64,000 nucleotides of DNA from Zoogloea sp044344315. GTDB lineage: Bacteria > Pseudomonadota > Gammaproteobacteria > Burkholderiales > Rhodocyclaceae. Each line of letters opens with the position of its first letter. Position 1 is the stretch's first letter. The stretch spans positions 1 to 64,000 of the forward strand of contig NZ_JBIJDC010000005.1 of NCBI RefSeq assembly GCF_044344315.1, given 5' to 3'. Of this stretch, positions 7,964 to 17,422 are shown in pieces. The notes under the pieces are model-generated. The model ran no database searches. It saw nothing but the letters and a program-made list of their open reading frames with translations, and was not told the DNA's origin. Made by a program: the position numbers and the translations under genes.

Positions 7964-9293
7964 TGCTCACCTCCCCGCCTTCGGTCACCTTCCACGACTG
8001 GATGGCGTTGTTGTGATAGATCGATTTGCTGCCGCGCACCGCCCGTAGCTGGCCGTAGCCGGGTTGCACGTAGCCGGTTTCGTCCATGGCCCGGGACTGG
8101 AGGATGGCGGGCTTGCCGTCCCACACCCAGTCGATGTTGAAGCGGGTCAGGCACTTGGAATTGATCGGGCCTTCAATGCGGGCCGGGCGCCAGTTGATGC
8201 CGCCATCGGTGGAGACATCCACGCGTTTGATCTTGCCGCGCCCGGACCAGGCTAGCCCGGAGATGTTGTAGAAGCCTTTGTCGAGGAGGATCTGGCCACC
8301 CGACGGGGTGGTGATCACCGACTTGCACTCCTGCACCGAGGTGTATTGACGGTGCTGGCCGTCGGGCATGAGGTCGATGTAGTGGATGGCCTCGTCTTTG
8401 GTGGCCCAGGGCTTGTCGCCCACCTCGATGCGGCGCAGCCACTTGACCCAGCTGACACCCTGGACGCCGGGTACGACGAGGCGCAGGGGGTAGCCGTTTT
8501 CGGGGCGCAGCATTTCGCCGTTCTGGCCGTAGGCGACGAGGACTTCGTCGGACTGGACCAGTTCGATGGGGATGGTGCGGGTCATGGACGAGCCGTCGGC
8601 GCCTTCGGCAAGGACGTACTTCGCCTTCTTCCAGTCGATACCGCAGTCTTCGAGGATCAGCCGCAGGGGAACGCCGGTGAACTCGGAGCAGGACCGCATG
8701 CCGTGGCTGTACTGCACGGTCGGCACGGCCACGTTGCCCCACTCCATGCCGGTGTTGGCGCCGCACTCGATGAAGTGCATGCGTGACACCGGGGGCAGGC
8801 GCAGGATGTCGTCGACGGTATAGACCTTGGGTTGCCGTACAAAGCCGTCTTCGGTGCCATGCACCATCAGGCGGTGCTTGGAAGGATCGATGTCTACCCA
8901 GCCCTGGTGATGGCGCTCGAAATGCAGGCCGGACGGGGTGATGATGCCGAACAGCCCTTGCAGCGGCGCGAAGGACACGGATACCTGTGGCATCCGGGTC
9001 AACCCCGGGGACTCCCGGCGCTGCAGGCCCTTCTCGTATTGGGAGGGCAGGCCATAGGGGCGCGCCGCGACCGGCTGGCCGAGGCTGGTGGTCCAGGCGG
9101 GCAGGGTGAGGATGTTGGGATCCCCCTCGGCCGCCCGGGCCGTGGCGCCACCGGCAAGGGTGGCGGAGGCGGTGAGCAGGGCGTTGCGCAGAAAGTCGCG
9201 TCGGCCTTCCTTGACCGCGATGATGTCCGTCTCGGTCAGGAAGTTCTCGGGCGCGGGACGTACCCGGCCCCTCTGGGTTGGCTGGTCGGCCAT
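7947..9293 (-). CDS. soxC: SoxC sulfane dehydrogenase molybdenum subunit
   Basis: A 448-aa protein of the sulfite oxidase family. A Tat signal is present as GRRDFLRNALL (arginines 31-32). The molybdenum-binding cysteine lies in MHFIECGANTG (C177). The SGLHFERHHQG and PLRLVVPGVQGVSWVKWL regions are typical of the Moco and dimerisation domains. SoxCD removes six electrons from the SoxY-bound sulfane. It is the first gene of the operon, reading away from an AT-rich control region. The close relative SorA lacks an adjacent SoxD, so SoxC is the better name. Confidence 0.94.
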   Translation of the reverse strand: MADQPTQRGRVRPAPENFLTETDIIAVKEGRRDFLRNALLTASATLAGGATARAAEGDPNILTLPAWTTSLGQPVAARPYGLPSQYEKGLQRRESPGLTRMPQVSVSFAPLQGLFGIITPSGLHFERHHQGWVDIDPSKHRLMVHGTEDGFVRQPKVYTVDDILRLPPVSRMHFIECGANTGMEWGNVAVPTVQYSHGMRSCSEFTGVPLRLILEDCGIDWKKAKYVLAEGADGSSMTRTIPIELVQSDEVLVAYGQNGEMLRPENGYPLRLVVPGVQGVSWVKWLRRIEVGDKPWATKDEAIHYIDLMPDGQHRQYTSVQECKSVITTPSGGQILLDKGFYNISGLAWSGRGKIKRVDVSTDGGINWRPARIEGPINSKCLTRFNIDWVWDGKPAILQSRAMDETGYVQPGYGQLRAVRGSKSIYHNNAIQSWKVTEGGEVSNVQVL

Positions 9294-9565
9294 AAATTGT
9301 CTCTCCCTCAGTCTCCAGATGTTGGAATCACGGGAGGAATCGTCTGTGCGTGCCGTCGACCGGTCTCGCCCCCCTTGATCTAAAACAATTTATAACCATA
9401 CACTAATATCGTCAATTGCTAATATTGTTGCATTGCAATACGACATGAACGAAATAGGCCGCGTTTCGATGGCCATGGCGGCTTGCTGCGGCAGGTTGTT
9501 GCGGAGAACAATACGCAAGACACACTGATCGCTTACCGCTTCGGCGGAATCAAGGAGGAGAGACA
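9294..9565. promoter_or_regulatory. Divergent control region between soxC and soxE
   Basis: This 272-base spacer holds a markedly AT-rich core at about 9381-9446 in a GC-rich neighbourhood. On the minus strand TTGACG (9415-9410) and TATAAA (9394-9389) are 15 bases apart and could drive soxC. A direct repeat CTAATATYGT occurs at 9403-9412 and 9419-9428, offset by 16 bases. It is followed by a perfect 5-1-5 inverted repeat TTGCATTGCAA at 9428-9438. These are good candidates for a regulator binding both promoters. No soxR gene is in the window. AAGGAGGAGAG lies directly before soxE. Confidence 0.55.
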
Positions 9566-9880
9566 ATGAAGCTGCTTCGATGGACTTTGGCCGTGGGGCT
9601 GATCGGTGCGATGGGCGCCGTGCACGCCGAGGAAAAAGCCGACCCCAACCTGGCCCGCAATCTGGCCGCCACCTGCGCCAACTGCCATGGCACCGACGGC
9701 AAGGCAGTGGCCGGCTCCGGAGCGGAGGCCCTGGCGGGTACCGACAAGGCCAAGCTCATGCAGAAACTGATGGATTTCCGCTCGGGCGCCAAGCCCGCGA
9801 CGATCATGCACCAGATTTCCAAGGGCTATACCGAGGCACAACTCGAGCTGGTGGCGGCTTACTTCGCCGCACGCAAGTGA
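9566..9880 (+). CDS. soxE: SoxE-like small cytochrome c
   Basis: A 104-aa secreted cytochrome (signal peptide about 1-21, cleaved near VHA) with haem motif CANCH (37-41) and a likely Met ligand in PATIMHQISKG. It resembles the c-type subunits that partner sulfide-dehydrogenase flavoproteins (FccA/SoxE). The AAGGAGGAGAG ribosome-binding site is strong. The FAD subunit follows after 11 bases, so the two probably form a flavocytochrome c. Electrons would pass from FAD to this haem and on to cytochrome c or c4. Confidence 0.8.
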   Translation: MKLLRWTLAVGLIGAMGAVHAEEKADPNLARNLAATCANCHGTDGKAVAGSGAEALAGTDKAKLMQKLMDFRSGAKPATIMHQISKGYTEAQLELVAAYFAARK

Positions 9881-9891
9881 AGGGGCGCAGC

Positions 9892-11169
9892 ATGTGGAAT
9901 CGACGTGAGTTTCTGAAGGGCGCCGCATTGGCCGGTGGCGTGGTGGCCTTGCCGGGGCTGTCCGGCTGTGCGATGGGATCCAAGGCCCGTGGCCATGTGG
10001 TCGTGGTGGGGGGCGGCTTTGGCGGCGCCACCGTTGCCAAATACCTGCGCATGTGGAGCCAGATGGGGGTGGATGTGACCCTCGTCGAGCGCAGTCCCCA
10101 GTTCATCTCCTGCCCCATTTCCAATCTGGTGATCGGCGGCGACAAGCAGATGGCCGATATCACGATGAGCTATGACGGACTGCGCAACACCTGGGGCGTG
10201 AAGGTGCTGCAGGACACCGTGACGGCGGTGGATGCCGGTGCCCGCAAGGTCACCCTGGCGTCTGGGGGCGTGCTTTCCTACGACCGGCTCGTACTCTCTC
10301 CGGGTATCGAGTTCATGTATGACCAGGTGCCGGGGCTGGAGACCGAGGCTGCCCGCGACACCGTGTTGCACGCCTGGAAAGCGGGTGCCCAGACCGTGGC
10401 CCTGCGCAAGCAGCTGGAGGACATGAAGGATGGTGGGGTCTATGCCCTGAGCATTCCCAAGGCGCCCTACCGTTGCCCGCCAGGGCCCTATGAGCGGGCC
10501 TGCCTGGTGGCCAACTACCTGCAGAAGACCAAGCCGAAGTCCAAGGTGCTGGTGCTGGATGCCAACGAGGAGATCACCTCGAAGAAGGGGCTGTTCACCA
10601 AGGCTTTCGAGAAGTACAAGGGGATTCTCGAATATCGCCCCAGCAGTGAGCTTCGCGAGGTGGACGCGGCCAGCCGGACGGCCGTGCTGGAGTTCGACAA
10701 GGTCAAGGCGGATGTGCTCAACGTGGTGCCGCCCCAGCGTGCCGGTGACATTGCCGCGAAGTCGGGGATCAAGCTGATCAACAACCGCTGGGTGGATATC
10801 GACTGGCTGAGTTTCGAGTCGGTGAATACCCCGGGCGTGCACGTGATCGGCGACGCCATCTTCCCGGCACCCACCATGCCCAAGTCGGGTCACATGGCCA
10901 ACCAGCACGCCAAGGTGACAGCAGCAGCCATCATCAATCTGCTGGCGGGCGAGGCGCCCAGTTCGACGCCTCTGGTGATGAACACCTGCTACAGCTTCGT
11001 GGATTCGAAGAACGTGATCCACGTGGCATCAGTTCATCAGTACGATGCGGCGAAGAAGACGGTGATGCCGGTGGCGGGGGCGGGTGGTGTGTCTGCGGCC
11101 GCCAATGAGCTGGAGGGCAAGTACGCGCTGTCCTGGGCCCGCAATATCTGGGCCGACATGCTGGTCTGA
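9892..11169 (+). CDS. soxF: SoxF/FccB sulfide dehydrogenase flavoprotein
   Basis: A 425-aa flavoprotein of the flavocytochrome c sulfide dehydrogenase family. The ATG at 9892 is chosen because it gives a Tat signal (NRREFLKGAALAGG) and follows soxE directly; the longer frame overlaps soxE. The FAD dinucleotide motif is VVVVGGGFGGATVAKYL (about 36-52). Redox-cysteine candidates are in FISCPISNLV and APYRCPPGPYERAC. The C-terminal region NTCYSFVDS matches the family. It oxidises sulfide, or a SoxY-bound form, in the periplasm. The residue C26 in LSGC mimics a lipobox but is part of the Tat leader. Confidence 0.88.
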   Translation: MWNRREFLKGAALAGGVVALPGLSGCAMGSKARGHVVVVGGGFGGATVAKYLRMWSQMGVDVTLVERSPQFISCPISNLVIGGDKQMADITMSYDGLRNTWGVKVLQDTVTAVDAGARKVTLASGGVLSYDRLVLSPGIEFMYDQVPGLETEAARDTVLHAWKAGAQTVALRKQLEDMKDGGVYALSIPKAPYRCPPGPYERACLVANYLQKTKPKSKVLVLDANEEITSKKGLFTKAFEKYKGILEYRPSSELREVDAASRTAVLEFDKVKADVLNVVPPQRAGDIAAKSGIKLINNRWVDIDWLSFESVNTPGVHVIGDAIFPAPTMPKSGHMANQHAKVTAAAIINLLAGEAPSSTPLVMNTCYSFVDSKNVIHVASVHQYDAAKKTVMPVAGAGGVSAAANELEGKYALSWARNIWADMLV

Positions 11170-11191
11170 CTGGAGATCGTCACGTAAAGAC

Positions 11192-11222
11192 AAAACGGGC
11201 CACCTCGCGGGTGGCTCGTTTT
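11192..11222. terminator. Bidirectional rho-independent terminator after soxF and cytochrome c4
   Basis: A 13-base-pair stem (11192-11204 with 11210-11222, one G-T pair) with loop TCGCG lies between two converging genes. It has an A-run on one side and a T-run on the other, so it can serve both strands. Confidence 0.85.
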
Positions 11223-11239
11223 CGTTGACGCAGTAGCGT

Positions 11240-11842
11240 TCAGTCCAGGGTTGAGATGTAGCTTGAGACTGCCTTGACCTCCAGCTCTGTGAGCTTGGAG
11301 GCGATGGAGTGCATCACAGCGTTGTCGTTGTTGCGCTCGCGGGTGTTGAACTGTTTTAGCTGGTTTTCGAGGTAAAGGGGTTGCTGACCCGCCAGGCGAG
11401 GCAGTTGCGGCGTGCCGTAACCCTTGGGGCCGTGGCAGGACGTGCACGAGGCAACGCCCGAGTACTGGTTGCCTTGGGTGAAGATGTAGCGCCCCACCGC
11501 TGCCAGATCGGCATCGGCACGGCTGCTGTGATTGGGCTTTTTTTGTTCGAAGAAGGCGCCGAGCGCTTTCATCTCTTCGGGGCTCAGGTCGCCCACCATG
11601 CCGGACATGGTGTCGCTCTTGCGCTTGCCTGTCTTGAAATCAGACAGCTGCTTGGCGATGTACTCGGCATGTTGACCGGCCAGACGCGGATAGAGGGCCG
11701 AGGCGGCCTCGCCTTCCATGCCGTGGCACAGGAAGCAGCGCCCCCCGACGATTTCCTCTGCACGCTTCAGATCGGCCGCCTGAACGGCTGCAGGCAAGGC
11801 CATCAGCAAGGACAATCCTGCAGCAACAAATCTCCCCTTCAT
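11240..11842 (-). CDS. Cytochrome c4 (dihaem)
   Basis: A 200-aa secreted dihaem cytochrome with signal peptide about 1-22. Haem motifs are CFLCH (36-40) and CTSCH (133-137). Each half carries the c4 signature PRLAGQ (YPRLAGQHAEYIAKQL and LPRLAGQQPLYLENQL) and an axial-Met region (SDTMSGMV, NAVMHSIA). Cytochrome c4 passes electrons from periplasmic donors to terminal oxidases. It converges on soxF and shares its terminator. A role downstream of SoxEF or SoxXA is likely but not shown. Confidence 0.88.
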   Translation of the reverse strand: MKGRFVAAGLSLLMALPAAVQAADLKRAEEIVGGRCFLCHGMEGEAASALYPRLAGQHAEYIAKQLSDFKTGKRKSDTMSGMVGDLSPEEMKALGAFFEQKKPNHSSRADADLAAVGRYIFTQGNQYSGVASCTSCHGPKGYGTPQLPRLAGQQPLYLENQLKQFNTRERNNDNAVMHSIASKLTELEVKAVSSYISTLD

Positions 11843-11944
11843 GCTTCTCTCCTCCTTGTTGTATGTCCGGAGAGAAGACTATCAGAATTCGTTAATACAC
11901 TGAATTCGGTCGGGGCGCCCTGCATCGGGCCGGTTTAGAAACCT

Positions 11945-13438
<1,494 letters not shown>

Positions 13439-13518
13439 GGATGTGATCACAATCTGGGTGCGGCAGATTTAGTGCACTGCACCATTTGAATAGTCCGACA
13501 TTATACATCGGGGCGCTG

Positions 13519-14607
13519 TTAGCGCCGCGTGAGATAGCATGTGACCTCTTCCCGGTCATGGTAAAGGTGCTTGATTCTCAAAATGTATTTGATGTTGCCG
13601 GCGCGCATGCGCTGGTCGATCAGCGCCCGGCAGCGCTCGATCTCGTCGTAGCGGCGTTTCATGGGCAGCTTGAGGTTGAAGATGCTGCGCCGGCAGCGCC
13701 CGCCGGCGACCCATTCGGCCATCAGCGGGGCGATGCGGGAGGGCTGTTCCACCATGTCGCACACCATCCACTCCACCGGCTTGCGGGGCTTCCAGGTGAA
13801 GCCGTCCACCCGCAGGTGCTCCAGCAGGCCCGTTGCGACTACTGAGGGGGCCATGGGGCCATTGTCGATGGCGGTGACGCGCAGCCCGCGGCTCACCAGC
13901 TGCCATGTCCAGCCGCCGGGCGAGGCGCCCAGATCCACGGCCTGCAGGCCGGGGCGGAGGGTGGCCTTCTGCTCGTCGGGCGTCAGCAGGCACATGATGG
14001 CTTCGGCGAGCTTCAGAGTCGAGCGGCTGGGGGCGTCCTTGGGCATGCGCAGACGCGGGATGCCCATGGGCCAAGCGGAGCCCTCGCTGGCCACGCTCAG
14101 GCCGAGGAGGGCGCGTTTCGAATCGGCCAGGAACACATGCAGGCGCGGCAGGTGAGGGGAGTCGCTGCGCAGCAGTCCGGCCTGGTTGAGGGCGTCCTCG
14201 AGCAGCGGGCCGAAACGGCGCAGGAAACCTGATTGCTGCTTGCCGTCGTTGGTGTCGGGTGTTTCGAGAAGGAGCGCGGAAAAACGCTCGCCGAGGGCGG
14301 TGATGGCGCTCATCAGCGGGCTCAGGCGGTCTTTCTCGGGCAGGTTGTCCAGGCTGCCCACGAGCTGGCAACCCTGGCGCGAGAAGATCAGTCTGGAGAG
14401 GTCAAAGCGGCGTCTCAGCTCGTCGTGGGGCGTGGGGGTGCTCAGTTGAAACAGGGTGAAACCGCTGCTGCCCCCATCGGCGATACTGCCTTCGAGGCGA
14501 GCTGTGCGGGCGGCGGCCTGGAGTTCGAGGCTGGCGTCGGGCTCGAACCCGGGGCGGCACTGGACGAGAATGCCGATGGCAAGGCAAGGAGTGGGGGCGG
14601 GCAGCAT
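13519..14607 (-). CDS. rlmM: 23S rRNA 2'-O-ribose methyltransferase RlmM
   Basis: A 362-aa protein that methylates C2498 of 23S rRNA using S-adenosylmethionine. The start ATG at 14607 gives the usual length of about 360; the open frame upstream is non-coding and overlaps the reductase promoter. The N-terminal half is the THUMP-like region. The SAM site is VDLGASPGGWTWQLVSRG followed by VTAIDNGPM. The C-terminal region WMVCDMVEQP and NLKLPMKRRYDEI carries the catalytic Lys-Asp-Lys elements. It is divergent from the aldo/keto reductase and upstream of rhlE, an RNA-linked pair. Confidence 0.92.
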   Translation of the reverse strand: MLPAPTPCLAIGILVQCRPGFEPDASLELQAAARTARLEGSIADGGSSGFTLFQLSTPTPHDELRRRFDLSRLIFSRQGCQLVGSLDNLPEKDRLSPLMSAITALGERFSALLLETPDTNDGKQQSGFLRRFGPLLEDALNQAGLLRSDSPHLPRLHVFLADSKRALLGLSVASEGSAWPMGIPRLRMPKDAPSRSTLKLAEAIMCLLTPDEQKATLRPGLQAVDLGASPGGWTWQLVSRGLRVTAIDNGPMAPSVVATGLLEHLRVDGFTWKPRKPVEWMVCDMVEQPSRIAPLMAEWVAGGRCRRSIFNLKLPMKRRYDEIERCRALIDQRMRAGNIKYILRIKHLYHDREEVTCYLTRR

Positions 14608-14791
14608 GGAGTAAGGGACTGAAGGCAGCGGTGGGTGTGTAGAATCTCGGCGAGGGGTCTGCTTGCCAGCGCTGACGCGTGGTGCGGCGCCTGCCTGCGG
14701 CGGGCATGATACCCGATCCCGGGCAAGCGTCTTTTGACAGTCGGGCCACTCGCCGCATAGCGGTTTTTTTCCATTGATCCGGAGAGTGTTC

Positions 14792-15829
14792 ATGGAGTTT
14801 CGCAAGCTTGGCGCCAGCGATCTGCAGGTGTCTTCTGTTTGCCTGGGAACGATGACCTTCGGCCAGCAGAACTCGGAAGCCGAGGCCCACGCGCAGTTGG
14901 ATATGGCGTTTGCGCGGGGGGTGAATTTCATTGACGCTGCCGAGATGTACCCCGTGCCGGCCCGGGCCGACACCTATGGGCGCACCGAATCCATCGTCGG
15001 CTCGTGGCTGCGCGGGCGCCCCCGGGACAGTGTGGTGCTGGCGACCAAGGTGGCGGGGCCCGGGCGCAACATGGCGTGGATCCGGGGTGGGCCGGCGTCC
15101 CTCGACAGGGCCAACATCCGCGCGGCCGTCGAGGCCAGCCTGGCCAGGCTGGGCACCGATTACATCGATCTCTACCAACTTCACTGGCCGGCCCGCAATC
15201 AGCCCATGTTCGGCCAGTGGCGCTTCGACCCGGAGGGCGAGCGGCCGGCGACCCCCATCGAGGAGCAGCTGGCGGCACTTGCCGAGCTGGTGGCGGAGGG
15301 CAAGATCCGTTACGTGGGCCTGTCCAACGAGCACCCCTGGGGCCTGATGTCCTTTCTGCGGCTTGCAGACTCCCTCGGGCTGCCCCGCGTGGTGTCAGTG
15401 CAGAATGCCTTCAATCTGATCAACCGGGTGTTCGAGCAGGGTATGGCGGAAGTGTGCTTTCGCGAGAAGGTCAGCCTGTTGCCCTATTCGGTGCTCGGTT
15501 TCGGGCACTTGAGCGGCAAATATCTCGACAACCCCGGGGCGCCGGGGCGGATTTCCCTGTTTCCGGCTTTCGGCCAGCGATATGACAAACCTGGGGTGCA
15601 GCCTGCCGTCGCGGCCTATGCAGAGCTGGCGCGTCGGCACGGGATGACGCCTGCCGAACTGGCGATCTCCTTTGTTGCCGCCCAGCCTTTCGTGGGCAGC
15701 GTGATCCTGGGTGCAACCACCCTGGCGCAGCTTGAAACCAATATTGATGCCTGCGCGCGCCGCCTGGATGCCGGGATCCTGCGGGAGATCGAGGCCGTTC
15801 ATCTCCAGTTTCCCAGCCCGGCGCCGTAA
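14792..15829 (+). CDS. Aldo/keto reductase (Tas-like)
   Basis: A 345-aa NADP(H)-dependent oxidoreductase with a TIM barrel. The ATG at 14792 follows GGAGAG at good spacing and gives the family N-terminus MEFRKLGASDLQVS. The catalytic tetrad is visible as Asp in NFIDAAEMY, Tyr in the same motif, Lys in LATKVAG and His in YQLHWPAR. The insertion TYGRTESIVGSWL and the C-terminal GATTLAQLETNIDA match Tas-type reductases. The substrate is unknown. It stands alone between rlmM and the c-di-GMP genes. Confidence 0.88.
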   Translation: MEFRKLGASDLQVSSVCLGTMTFGQQNSEAEAHAQLDMAFARGVNFIDAAEMYPVPARADTYGRTESIVGSWLRGRPRDSVVLATKVAGPGRNMAWIRGGPASLDRANIRAAVEASLARLGTDYIDLYQLHWPARNQPMFGQWRFDPEGERPATPIEEQLAALAELVAEGKIRYVGLSNEHPWGLMSFLRLADSLGLPRVVSVQNAFNLINRVFEQGMAEVCFREKVSLLPYSVLGFGHLSGKYLDNPGAPGRISLFPAFGQRYDKPGVQPAVAAYAELARRHGMTPAELAISFVAAQPFVGSVILGATTLAQLETNIDACARRLDAGILREIEAVHLQFPSPAP

Positions 15830-15886
15830 ATTCATATTGACTGCGGTAAAGCGTTGCGGAGCAGAAATGGTTGCACGGAGGATGTG

Positions 15887-17422
15887 TTGAAGGAAATCGT
15901 GGCGGCGCAGGATCTGCGTGCTGGCATGTTTGTGTCGGAACTTGATCGTCCGTGGTTGGAGTCGCCTTTCTTGATGCAGGGTTTCCTGATTGAAGACGAG
16001 GCGACATTGCTGCAGCTCCGGCAGGTGTGTCGCTTTGTTTACGTGGATCGTGCCCGGTCGGTGGGGGATGCCTGGCGGAGTGCACCTGAGGCACCTGCGG
16101 GAGGTGCTGCGGAGCGGCAGCCGGCGGCGTTGGGATCTTTCGTAATCAAGCCGGAGCAGCGACGTCAGCCACTCGACTTTTTCGCCCTGCTCAAGTCACT
16201 GCGAGGCCTGACAGCAGAGGTCGTCACGCCGCGGGAGGGTGATGAGGGTGACGCAGCGCCATGGTTCCGGCGCTATCCCCAGGCGGGTGATCCCCGCCGG
16301 CAAGTTGTAGGCGAGCGACTCCCCGAGCGTCGCGCCAGAAGCCCGTTGGCCGCGTCGCCGCTGGTGACCATCTACGATGAACGTCCTGGCCGTCCCTCGG
16401 GAAGGAGTGGGGGCTACGATGCCAGCGCCAAGGGCTCCGGGCCTGCCGGGATGAGTTTCGTAGAGCCAAGCACGTCACTGGATGAGGAGATCATCACCGC
16501 ACTGCCCGTGGTGACCCGGGTGCAGGGCTTGCTGGCGGAGATCGCCAAGGATGTCCAGAGCAACCTGAGCCCGGATCTGGAGCGCCTCCGCGGTGTGGTT
16601 TCGGAGATGGTGCTGAGCATCGTCCGCAATCCGGACGCGCTGCTGTGGCTGCTGCGCCTGAAGAAGACCGACCAGTACAGCTACGACCATTCCCTGGACG
16701 TCGCTGCCCACGTGATGATCTTTGGCCGCGCCTTGGGGCTCGGCGAGGATTCGATCACCACTCTGGGGATGGCCGGGGTGCTTCAGGATATCGGAAAGCT
16801 GCGCCTGCCCCCGCGCCTGCTCCACAAGACCGGGCCCCTGTCGCCCCGCGAGTATGCGATCTTCAAAACCCACGTGGATTTTTCCCTGCATATCCTTGCG
16901 GCATGTCCCCATGCCACGCCCCAGATGATCGATATCATCGCGCGTCATCACGAGCGGTGCGACGGCAGTGGTTACCCGGCCGGGCTGAAGGGGGATGATC
17001 TTGGGCTGATGGCCGAGATTGCCGGCATCTGCGATGTTTACTGTGCCATGACCCGGGAGCGGTCCTATGGCGTCGCGGTGAGTTCTCAGGATGCATTGGA
17101 TGTCGTTCGGGGGCTGCGGGGAAAGAGTTTCTCGGACAGTACGGTGGATCAGTTCGTCCAGTGCATCGGCCTGTACCCGGTGGGTACGCTGGTTGAGCTC
17201 AATTCGGGCGAGGTCGCGGTCGTTGTCTCCCAGAACCGGATCCGCCGCCTCAAGCCCCGGGTGATGATCCTGCTCGGACCTGACAAGAAGCCGAACGCCT
17301 ATCCAAAGACCCTGGATCTCCTCTACGACCCAACCTGTGCCACCGGCGAACCCTATGAAATTGTCCGGGCGCTTCCGCCCGGTGCATTCGGGGTTGAGTC
17401 GTCGGCTTTCTATCTCGCATGA
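15887..17422 (+). CDS. DUF3391/HD-GYP domain protein
   Basis: About 511 residues. The TTG at 15887 is chosen because GGAGG ends five bases before it; GTG at 15884 is too close. The first 60 residues resemble DUF3391 (AAQDLRAGMFVSELDRPW). A low-complexity linker then leads to an HD-GYP domain, whose usual activity is c-di-GMP hydrolysis to GMP. The GYP block HHERCDGSGYPAGLKG (354-364) is intact. The HD signature reads LQDIGK (299-304), with glutamine in place of the first metal-binding histidine, so activity may be altered. Its stop overlaps the next gene by four bases, implying coupled translation of two c-di-GMP proteins. Confidence 0.85.
   Translation: MKEIVAAQDLRAGMFVSELDRPWLESPFLMQGFLIEDEATLLQLRQVCRFVYVDRARSVGDAWRSAPEAPAGGAAERQPAALGSFVIKPEQRRQPLDFFALLKSLRGLTAEVVTPREGDEGDAAPWFRRYPQAGDPRRQVVGERLPERRARSPLAASPLVTIYDERPGRPSGRSGGYDASAKGSGPAGMSFVEPSTSLDEEIITALPVVTRVQGLLAEIAKDVQSNLSPDLERLRGVVSEMVLSIVRNPDALLWLLRLKKTDQYSYDHSLDVAAHVMIFGRALGLGEDSITTLGMAGVLQDIGKLRLPPRLLHKTGPLSPREYAIFKTHVDFSLHILAACPHATPQMIDIIARHHERCDGSGYPAGLKGDDLGLMAEIAGICDVYCAMTRERSYGVAVSSQDALDVVRGLRGKSFSDSTVDQFVQCIGLYPVGTLVELNSGEVAVVVSQNRIRRLKPRVMILLGPDKKPNAYPKTLDLLYDPTCATGEPYEIVRALPPGAFGVESSAFYLA

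Noticed and set aside
13486..13845. Plus-strand open frame at the end of rlmM
   Set aside because: It lies opposite the rlmM 3' end and shows only shadow composition.
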